From positions 1 through 7,588 of the forward strand of contig JAILPF010000299.1 of assembly GCA_024699575.1 (NCBI GenBank): 7,588 nucleotides of DNA, in the 5' to 3' direction. The position numbers and the translations under genes are program-made. Within the stretch, counting starts at the first letter, position 1, and each line of letters starts with the position of its first letter. This document shows positions 1 to 5,669 of the stretch, piece by piece. Source of the DNA: Acetatifactor sp. Its GTDB lineage: Bacteria; Bacillota; Clostridia; Lachnospirales; Lachnospiraceae. A model generated the notes under the pieces. It worked only from the letters and a program-made list of their open reading frames with translations. It did not search any database and was not told where the DNA came from.

Positions 1-1
1 T

Positions 2-196
2 ACCTGTCTCATGATCACCCACAATATGCAGTCTGCGCTGGAACTGGGCAACCGTACCATTATGATGAACTTCGGAAAAGTCATCTATGATGTCGCCGGA
101 GAAGAACGCCAAAAACTGACAGTGAAGGATTTACTTGGAAAATTCAAGGAAACGGCAGGGAAGGAACTGGATAATGACCGTATGCTTCTGTCATAA
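2..196 (+). CDS. ABC transporter ATP-binding protein, C-terminal fragment (5' end outside window)
   Basis: The reading frame is open from base 2 and ends at TAA 194-196, giving 64 visible residues; the gene starts upstream of the window. The fragment opens with the end of a Walker-B/H-loop region: LMITHNM contains the switch histidine (codon 20-22), which contacts the ATP gamma-phosphate in ABC ATPases. It is followed by the NRTIMMNFGKVIYDV beta strands and a short helical tail ending DNDRMLLS. From memory, this tail resembles ATPases paired with TrpX-type (ABC_sub_bind) substrate-binding proteins, which import aromatic amino acids or related solutes; that substrate assignment is an inference. 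The ATG at 11 is internal and not the true start. No terminator lies between its stop and the nrdD promoter, so the hairpin at 267-303 is the first possible stop for this transcript. Confidence 0.85.
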   Translation, partial: TCLMITHNMQSALELGNRTIMMNFGKVIYDVAGEERQKLTVKDLLGKFKETAGKELDNDRMLLS

Positions 197-223
197 AAAA
201 TGTCCATATTCGGGAAAACTTGT

Positions 224-239
224 CTACCATATATTGACG
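224..239 (+). promoter_or_regulatory. NrdR box 1 (distal, degenerate)
   Basis: This 16-mer aligns with the NrdR consensus acaCwAyATaTwGTgt at about 10 of 16 positions, with the AT-rich centre CCATATATTG kept. It overlaps the -35 hexamer (234-239). NrdR is the nucleotide-sensing repressor of bacterial ribonucleotide reductase operons and normally binds two boxes separated by 15-16 bp. The second box begins 32 bp downstream, leaving a 16-bp spacer, so both lie on the same DNA face. Alone this half-site would be weak; the spacing to the better box is what supports it. Confidence 0.7.
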
Positions 240-262
240 TTTCAAAATTAAAGGTATACAAT
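234..262 (+). promoter_or_regulatory. Sigma-A-type promoter of nrdDG
   Basis: The -35 is TTGACG (234-239) and the -10 is TACAAT (257-262), separated by 17 bp; each differs from consensus by one base. Transcription should begin near 268-270, leaving a leader of about 75 nt before nrdD. Both hexamers are covered by the two NrdR boxes, so NrdR binding would block RNA polymerase directly. The upstream ABC gene ends only 37 bp before the -35. Confidence 0.82.
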
Positions 263-271
263 ATATAGTGA
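256..271 (+). promoter_or_regulatory. NrdR box 2 (proximal, near-consensus)
   Basis: The 16-mer atacaatatatagtga matches acaCwAyATaTwGTgt at 14 of 16 positions, and all 11 core positions (259-269, CAATATATAGT) fit. It covers the -10 hexamer and the expected transcription start. Together with box 1, 32 bp upstream, it forms the standard tandem NrdR operator. It lies directly in front of nrdD, a known class of NrdR target, so functional context and sequence agree. Confidence 0.85.
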
Positions 272-303
272 GTAATGGCTTTGCCTTACTCACTCATTTT
301 TTT
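267..303 (+). terminator. Hairpin with T-tract at the start of the nrdD leader (terminator/attenuator candidate)
   Basis: The left arm AGTGAGTAA (267-275) pairs perfectly with TTACTCACT (286-294). Inside it GGC (277-279) pairs with GCC (283-285) around a TTT loop, with T276 bulged. The stem is followed by CA and seven T residues (297-303), the form of an intrinsic terminator. It is the only terminator between the ABC operon and nrdD, yet it lies at or just after the predicted nrdD transcription start. It could end read-through from the ABC operon, attenuate nrdDG, or be a stabilising 5' hairpin. Transcripts starting at 269-270 would lose the outermost two or three base pairs. Confidence 0.7.
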
Positions 304-342
304 GGAATAAAACACGCCGAAAAGGCAGAATGAGGGGTCGAA

Positions 343-2532
343 ATGAAAGTTATTAAAAGAAGCGGTGAAGAAGTTTTATTTGATATTGAGAAAATTAAAA
401 ACGCTATTTCCGCCGCCAACAATGAAGTTGAGCCAATCTATCGGATGAATGATTATCAGATTCAGGCGATTGCCGACTCCATTTACAAAAAATTGGAAAT
501 CCTTCCTCATATCGCACATGTGGAGGATATACAAGATATGGTAGAGACCGGTATCATGGAGATGCGTGGTTATGAGGTTGCGCAGAAATATGTGAGATAC
601 CGCTATAAGAGAGAGATTTCCCGTAAATCCAACACAACGGACAATGGAATTCTGGCTCTGATTGATCAGTTGAACGAGGACATCAAACAGGAAAACTCCA
701 ATAAAAACCCTGTGATTAACTCTACTCAGAGAGATTATATGGCCGGTGAAGTCAGCAAGGACTTGACCATGCGTGTACTTCTTCCGGAAGAAATTGTAAA
801 GGCGCATGAAGACGGAATCATCCACTTCCATGATGCGGATTATTTTGCCCAGAAAGAACATAACTGTGACCTGATTAATCTGGAGGACATGTTGCAAAAC
901 GGTACCGTTATCAGTGAGACTATGATTGAGAAGCCCCACAGCTTTTTTACAGCGTGCAATGTAACCACCCAGATTGTGGCTCAGGTTGCAAGTAATCAGT
1001 ACGGCGGTCAGACCTTTACACTTTCTCATCTGGCACCTTTTGTGGAGATCAGCCGCAAAAAGATTCGTGAGATTGTGATAGCTGAACGTACGGAATGCGG
1101 CGATTCCCTCGATGAAACAGTTGTGGAAAAAATAGTGGAGAAAAGGTTACGCGCTGAGATTAAGAGTGGTATCCAGACCATTCAGTATCAGTTGATTACT
1201 CTGATGACCTGTAACGGTCAGGCTCCCTTCGTCACTATGTTCATGTACCTGGATGAGGTTGCCGACGAAAAGACCCGCGATGACCTTGCGATGGTGATAG
1301 AAGAAGTATTAAAGCAGAGAATGAAAGGTGTCAAAAACGAGAAGGGAATCTACATTACACCCGCTTTTCCCAAACTCGTTTATGTTCTTGACGAGGATAA
1401 TATCACAGAGAATTCCAAATATTGGTATCTGACCAAACTAGCAGCAAAATGTACTGCAAAGAGAATGGTTCCCGACTATATCTCCGCCAAGGTTATGAAA
1501 CAGCTGAAAAAAGGGGATGTTTACCCTTGTATGGGATGCCGTTCCTTCCCCACTGTTGAGGACAGCCAGCGCAATCCCGATGGAAGTCGCAAATACTATG
1601 GCCGATTCAATCAGGGCGTTGTCACCATTAACCTTGTTGATGTCGCATGCTCTGCAGGTGGCGACATGAATCGTTTCTGGGAGATTTATGAGGAACGGCT
1701 GGAGTTGTGCCACAGGGCACTCCGTTGTCGTCATGAAAGACTTCTGGGTACCAAATCTGATGTAGCTCCCATCCTCTGGCAGCACGGTGCACTTGCAAGA
1801 CTGGAAAAGGGCGAACCTATTGACAAGCTGTTATACAACGGCTACTCTACTATCTCACTAGGCTATGCCGGACTCTGTGAAATGTGTGTCCGTATGACCG
1901 GTAAGAGCCATACTTCCCCGGAGGGAAGAGAATTTGCTTTGAAGGTAATGCAAAAGCTGAACGATAAATGTCAGGAGTGGAAAGAGGCAGAGAACATCAG
2001 CTACTCCGTATATGGTACTCCCATGGAGTCCACCACCTATAAATTTGCAAAATGTCTGCAGAAACGCTTTGGTATCATTCCGGGCGTCACAGATAAAAAC
2101 TATATCACCAACAGCTATCACGTGCATGTTACGGAAGAAATTGATGCATTCAGCAAGCTGGCATTTGAATCCGAGTTCCAGAAATTGTCCCCAGGCGGGG
2201 CTATCAGCTATGTTGAGGTGCCAAATCTTCAGGACAACCCTGAAGCGGTCTTAAAGATTATGAAGTTTATCTATGAGAATATCGTTTACGCTGAATTGAA
2301 TACCAAGAGTGATTTTTGCGAAAAATGCGGATATGACGGTGAAATTCAGATTGTAACCGATCCGGAAGGGAAGCTGGTTTGGGAATGCCCGAACTGCGGA
2401 AACAGAGACCAGGATTTGCTGTTCGTAGCCAGAAGAACCTGTGGATATATCGGAACTCAGTTCTGGAATCAGGGACGTACTCAGGAAATCAAAGAACGTG
2501 TTCTGCACCTGTCCAACAGACAATTTAAATAA
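343..2532 (+). CDS. nrdD: Anaerobic (class III) ribonucleoside-triphosphate reductase, large subunit
   Basis: NrdD reduces ribonucleoside triphosphates to dNTPs under anoxia, using a glycyl radical and formate as reductant. The 729-residue protein is full length for the family. Residues about 3-90 form an ATP-cone (VIKRSGE...), the allosteric dATP/ATP activity site. The barrel carries Cys175 (HNCDLINL) and Cys399 (CMGCRS), matching the E. coli NrdD active-site cysteines C175 and C384; Cys399 is the expected thiyl-radical residue. A zinc site follows (Cys659, Cys662, Cys682, Cys685; two CxxC pairs). The glycyl-radical loop RTCGYIG places the radical on Gly701. The start ATG is preceded by GAGGGG (332-337) with a 5-nt gap, and the ATP-cone begins at once, so this start is secure. 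nrdG follows 15 bp later. Regulation is by the NrdR operator at 224-271 and possibly the leader hairpin. Nothing is truncated or mutated. Confidence 0.98.
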   Translation: MKVIKRSGEEVLFDIEKIKNAISAANNEVEPIYRMNDYQIQAIADSIYKKLEILPHIAHVEDIQDMVETGIMEMRGYEVAQKYVRYRYKREISRKSNTTDNGILALIDQLNEDIKQENSNKNPVINSTQRDYMAGEVSKDLTMRVLLPEEIVKAHEDGIIHFHDADYFAQKEHNCDLINLEDMLQNGTVISETMIEKPHSFFTACNVTTQIVAQVASNQYGGQTFTLSHLAPFVEISRKKIREIVIAERTECGDSLDETVVEKIVEKRLRAEIKSGIQTIQYQLITLMTCNGQAPFVTMFMYLDEVADEKTRDDLAMVIEEVLKQRMKGVKNEKGIYITPAFPKLVYVLDEDNITENSKYWYLTKLAAKCTAKRMVPDYISAKVMKQLKKGDVYPCMGCRSFPTVEDSQRNPDGSRKYYGRFNQGVVTINLVDVACSAGGDMNRFWEIYEERLELCHRALRCRHERLLGTKSDVAPILWQHGALARLEKGEPIDKLLYNGYSTISLGYAGLCEMCVRMTGKSHTSPEGREFALKVMQKLNDKCQEWKEAENISYSVYGTPMESTTYKFAKCLQKRFGIIPGVTDKNYITNSYHVHVTEEIDAFSKLAFESEFQKLSPGGAISYVEVPNLQDNPEAVLKIMKFIYENIVYAELNTKSDFCEKCGYDGEIQIVTDPEGKLVWECPNCGNRDQDLLFVARRTCGYIGTQFWNQGRTQEIKERVLHLSNRQFK

Positions 2533-2547
2533 CAAGGAGGCGTTCTA

Positions 2548-3075
2548 ATGCATATTGGTCAGATTATCACCACAGATTGCGCTAACGGTACCGGTATTCG
2601 ATTAAGCCTTTTTGTTTCCGGTTGCACCAATCATTGCAAGGGGTGTTTTCAACCGGAGACCTGGGATTTTCATTATGGAAGACCCTATACTCAGGAAATT
2701 GAAGACGAGTTGCTGGCAGAGCTGAAAAAAGAGTACTATGACGGAATCACCATTTTAGGTGGCGAACCCTTTGAGCCGCAGAATCAGGCTGAACTTGTCA
2801 ATCTGATTCGTAGAATCAAAAAGGAGCAACCCGCAAAAACAATCTGGATGTACACCGGATTTGTCTATGACAAGGATCTGGTTCCTCTGGGGAAGCGCTA
2901 TATTGATGAAACAGATGAAATCCTCGACAATATAGATGTTCTTGTGGACGGTCCCTTTGTGGAAGAACAAAAAAATATGAAGTTACCCTTCAGAGGGTCT
3001 GAAAATCAGCGAATCATCGATATGCAAAAAACAAGACAGACCAAAACTGTTGTACTGCATGATTGTGAGAAATAG
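2548..3075 (+). CDS. nrdG: Anaerobic ribonucleotide reductase activating protein (radical SAM)
   Basis: NrdG is the activase that uses a [4Fe-4S] cluster and S-adenosylmethionine to generate the glycyl radical on Gly701 of NrdD. The 175 residues fit the family. The cluster motif CTNHCKGC gives Cys26, Cys30 and Cys33 (CxxxCxxC). GGEPF at 71-75 is the SAM-binding GGE motif. The C-terminal segment VDGPF...FRGSENQRIID is typical of NrdG and distinguishes it from other small activases such as PflA. The start is fixed by a perfect AAGGAGG at 2534-2540, 7 nt before the ATG. The 15-bp gap after nrdD implies one transcript, and the operon ends at the hairpin beginning at 3083. Confidence 0.97.
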   Translation: MHIGQIITTDCANGTGIRLSLFVSGCTNHCKGCFQPETWDFHYGRPYTQEIEDELLAELKKEYYDGITILGGEPFEPQNQAELVNLIRRIKKEQPAKTIWMYTGFVYDKDLVPLGKRYIDETDEILDNIDVLVDGPFVEEQKNMKLPFRGSENQRIIDMQKTRQTKTVVLHDCEK

Positions 3076-3082
3076 CCTATAA

Positions 3083-3128
3083 AAAAGGAATGGGCATGCC
3101 GAATAAAAACGACATTCCCATTCCTTTT
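3083..3128. terminator. Bidirectional intrinsic terminator between nrdG and the minus-strand operon
   Basis: A perfect 12-bp stem pairs AAAAGGAATGGG (3083-3094) with CCCATTCCTTTT (3117-3128) around a 22-nt loop. Reading minus, the stem runs into six T residues (complement of 3081-3086), a good terminator. Reading plus, the T-run is only the stem's own TTTT, so it is weaker for nrdDG. The stop codon of the minus-strand FAD gene (3127-3129) overlaps the end of the right arm. CATTCC occurs twice in tandem (3113-3118, 3119-3124), so a shorter, slipped pairing with GGAATG is also possible. Confidence 0.85.
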
Positions 3129-4422
3129 ATCCAATGATACATTTATTTTCCACCAGCAGACTTCTCAATCGGCTGATATCCACATTCTCCGGTAGAATTC
3201 TTTCCCTTACACACATTGCTGCTGCAGTTCCCGCAGCCTGCCCGGTGCCAAAACAAATCGGCATCATACGCACAGAAGCATTCATGGCTCTGTCGCTGCT
3301 CACGCATCTTCCTGCCACAAGCACATTGGAAAGATGCAGGGGCAGCAGGCAGCCGTATGGGACATCGTAGGACTCCCCATGGTTATATCTGGAAGTTATA
3401 TATACACTCTCCTCTTCCTTTTCTTCCCGAAGCTCCGGGATTGGAGGATGAAGGTCGATAGGGTAGTTATATGCGGCTATTCCATCCTCATGTTTTGCTC
3501 TTGCATAATAATCCTCCTCCGTCACCCGTTCTTTCCCAACAATTCGTCTGGTCTCGCGAATGCCGATTCTTGGCCCGCTGGCGACAAGTACAGCGCACTC
3601 AGCTCCCGGAATATAATCCCGTATAAACCGCATCAATTCAGGCAGAAGAGCTCTTGCCTCCATTTCAGCCTTGGATAGTCCGTCTCTCTCCAACGGTTTA
3701 ATATTGAATACATGCCCAAAGTTAAAGGTTGCAATGCCATCTGCATACAGGCTCATGCCGCAGACCTTGACTTCTCCCGGTACAAAGGCATTGTCTTTCT
3801 TTGCCTTTGACACCGCCACATGTAAATTTCCATCCTCTCCACTTTTCTCAGCGTAGGATAAAAAAGCATCTGTATCAAAGTTCGCTATTTTGAAGCACAA
3901 TGTACCGGCCTGTACTCTTCCCTCTTCATCTCCGTATTCAAACTCTGCTCCCGCCACGGCAGCGAGGTCACCGTCACCGGTACAGTCAATAAAGATTTTC
4001 GCTTCCACTGTGAATTTTCCTGATTTATTGACACACTCTACTGAAACAACTTCTTCTCCCTTCTTTTGGACATCAGAAAGATAAGTATGCAAAAGTACCT
4101 CGCACCCACTCTCCAGTACCATTTTATCCAATACCAGTTTAAGACGTTCGGAATCAATGGCATACCATCTTGTTGCAGGTGCTTTTTCCGGGATTAAATC
4201 ATCTTCCATCATGGCATGTAACACCTCATGACCTATACCGCCAACCAGTGGAAGGTCTTCATCATAGAAGGGACCATATGCCGGGACACCACCGACAGTA
4301 CCCATCCCACCCAGACACGCTTCTTTTTCAATGAGTAGGGTCCTGGCCCCTTCCCTGGCAGCTGCTATTGCTGCCGCAACACCTGCAGGTCCACCGCCTG
4401 CCACCACAACGTCATATTTCAT
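3127..4422 (-). CDS. FAD-dependent oxidoreductase (FAD_oxidored / PF12831-like)
   Basis: This is a 431-residue flavoprotein. The N-terminus DVVVAGGGPAG (dinucleotide-binding GGGPAG at 9-14) followed by Glu32 at the end of the second strand is a Rossmann FAD fold. LGGMGTVGG (37-45) and TGDGD (148-152) are typical of the FAD_oxidored family. The C-terminal GRCVSSDRAMNASVR (371-385) and GTGQAAG (392-398) should close over the flavin. There is no signal peptide or membrane segment, so it is cytoplasmic. Its ATG overlaps the end of the GH130 gene by 11 bp, which suggests translational coupling; the nearest Shine-Dalgarno, AAAGGA (4434-4439), is 11 nt away, a long gap. Members of this family occur in carbohydrate operons, but substrates are mostly unknown; oxidation of a sugar hydroxyl or a glycan-derived product is inferred from context only. 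It is the last gene of the operon. Confidence 0.88.
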   Translation of the reverse strand: MKYDVVVAGGGPAGVAAAIAAAREGARTLLIEKEACLGGMGTVGGVPAYGPFYDEDLPLVGGIGHEVLHAMMEDDLIPEKAPATRWYAIDSERLKLVLDKMVLESGCEVLLHTYLSDVQKKGEEVVSVECVNKSGKFTVEAKIFIDCTGDGDLAAVAGAEFEYGDEEGRVQAGTLCFKIANFDTDAFLSYAEKSGEDGNLHVAVSKAKKDNAFVPGEVKVCGMSLYADGIATFNFGHVFNIKPLERDGLSKAEMEARALLPELMRFIRDYIPGAECAVLVASGPRIGIRETRRIVGKERVTEEDYYARAKHEDGIAAYNYPIDLHPPIPELREEKEEESVYITSRYNHGESYDVPYGCLLPLHLSNVLVAGRCVSSDRAMNASVRMMPICFGTGQAAGTAAAMCVRERILPENVDISRLRSLLVENKCIIG

Positions 4423-5635
4423 TTTCAGTCATTTCCTTTCCATGTTCATCAAATTTTTTCACATAATCCACAAGTTCTTTCAAATTCACCCAGGCAATAC
4501 CCACCTTCTGATCCGCAGCACCGTAGCTCATAATAAGCTTCTCTCCAAGCACCACGCCCCCTGTGGTAAAGATGCAAGGACAGGCAAATTTATCCGGCAA
4601 TTCCCAATCCTGTTTTGCATACATCAAACGCGTAGGGCATCGGTGGATAATCCTTGGGAAATCATTCTCCTGTTCTTCCAAAATCATAAAGGATTGCGTA
4701 TAGCCAAAATCCGGCAGCTGCTTTCCGTGATAGGATAACAGCCATTGCCCTTTTTCCAGCTCAATGGGCGGGAAACTGGCTCCCACTCTTTCATCCTCCC
4801 AGTCAAATTCACCTTTCACCAGTAGCTTGTTGGTGCATTTTCCTTCTGCAAAATCTTTTAAATTTTCAGCTGATGCCAAGAAAATCGAAGGCTTATACAC
4901 TCCTTTTCCAGCGTCAAATCGATACGGCTGCGCCGGTCTGTGCAGCATGAGATATTGTAGTTTACCGGCGATTTTCATTTTCCGTGGAAAGAAAAAAACA
5001 TCTCTGTTATCTGTAATATTTCCATCCGTCAGACGGCAAACATATGAAAACGCCTCCGAATAATCACCACTTATTAATTTTTCCGGGAAAAGTCTGTACA
5101 GAACCGTAGTCGTATCGTTCCGGTACGCTGTTGTTCCAAAAGGATTATCCGGATACATAGCCCAATCCGGTAGATTATCCATCCTCTTATTTCCTTCCCA
5201 ATATGGTCCCGGCGGAAACATCCGTCCGGCAACCGTCAAATACCACTGTCCATCCAACGAGAATATCCTGGGGTCTTCCACACACCCATTAGCATAATTA
5301 ACCGCCAATTGCCCACTGTCGTCACGGATATACATTTTTTCCATATCGTACTCCAAGGCCGGAGCAAGGGCCGGTCGGCTAAAGTCTGCCATCCAGTTTT
5401 TACCTCCATCCAGGCTTTTCGCATATCCCAGGAAAATGGGATAAGGATTGGATTTCCCTTTCAGATTTTTTTGAAACCAGGGACCTGTTGCACGGAATAA
5501 CATATGAAGAGCCTGTGATTCCGGCTTAGGATCTCTCATAATTGCAGGATTTAATACCATTGTGTCTGCCCACGGACATCCCTCTTTCGGCTCCAAGGCC
5601 GGATGATCTAAGTATTGTATTCGCGGCGTTTCCAT
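4412..5635 (-). CDS. GH130 family glycoside phosphorylase / hydrolase
   Basis: GH130 enzymes are five-bladed beta-propellers, most of which phosphorolyse beta-mannosides to mannose 1-phosphate; some are hydrolases. Family marks in order are LHMLFRATG (43-51), GCVEDPRI (117-124), DVFFFPRKM...LHRPAQPY (212-238), VGASFPPIE...WLLSYHGK (284-305) and MSYGAAD (369-375). The Asp of EDPR (121) is, from memory, the family's general acid, and Arg48 and His303 sit where phosphorylases bind phosphate, which favours a phosphorylase over a hydrolase. I chose the ATG at 5635 (METPRIQYLDHPAL, 407 residues). The frame stays open to an ATG at 5752, but those 39 residues overlap the upstream gene and look nothing like the family. 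No signal peptide is visible, so it is cytoplasmic. The gene lies 34 bp after the beta-helix gene and overlaps the FAD gene by 11 bp. Specificity and GH130 subfamily cannot be assigned here. Confidence 0.9.
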   Translation of the reverse strand: METPRIQYLDHPALEPKEGCPWADTMVLNPAIMRDPKPESQALHMLFRATGPWFQKNLKGKSNPYPIFLGYAKSLDGGKNWMADFSRPALAPALEYDMEKMYIRDDSGQLAVNYANGCVEDPRIFSLDGQWYLTVAGRMFPPGPYWEGNKRMDNLPDWAMYPDNPFGTTAYRNDTTTVLYRLFPEKLISGDYSEAFSYVCRLTDGNITDNRDVFFFPRKMKIAGKLQYLMLHRPAQPYRFDAGKGVYKPSIFLASAENLKDFAEGKCTNKLLVKGEFDWEDERVGASFPPIELEKGQWLLSYHGKQLPDFGYTQSFMILEEQENDFPRIIHRCPTRLMYAKQDWELPDKFACPCIFTTGGVVLGEKLIMSYGAADQKVGIAWVNLKELVDYVKKFDEHGKEMTENEI

Positions 5636-5643
5636 ACTTCTTT

Positions 5644-5650
5644 CACCTTT
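5644..5650 (-). promoter_or_regulatory. Ribosome binding site that decides the GH130 start
   Basis: On the minus strand AAAGGTG (complement of 5644-5650) lies 8 nt before the ATG at 5635-5633, in the short gap after the upstream stop codon (5670-5672). It supports METPRIQ as the N-terminus rather than the in-frame ATG at 5752, which would fall inside the beta-helix gene. Confidence 0.75.
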
Positions 5651-5669
5651 CCCGTTATCATTCTGCCGT

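Noticed and set aside
281..311. Possible second promoter after the leader hairpin (TTGCCT and AATAAA-like)
   Set aside because: The -10-like hexamers at a suitable distance (GGAATA, GAATAA) match poorly, and the -35 candidate is part of the hairpin. The 234-262 promoter is far better.
316..326. GCC-GAAAA-GGC mini-hairpin before the nrdD ribosome binding site
   Set aside because: Only three base pairs; too short to count as a structured element or riboswitch.
376..1029. 217-codon open frame antisense to nrdD
   Set aside because: It lies wholly inside the conserved nrdD coding region, has no ribosome binding site that I can see, and its translation resembles no known protein. It is a by-product of nrdD codon choice.
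3134..4084. Several plus-strand open frames opposite the FAD oxidoreductase gene
   Set aside because: They are low-complexity, Ser/Pro-rich translations of the complement of a well-supported flavoprotein gene, with no start signals of their own.
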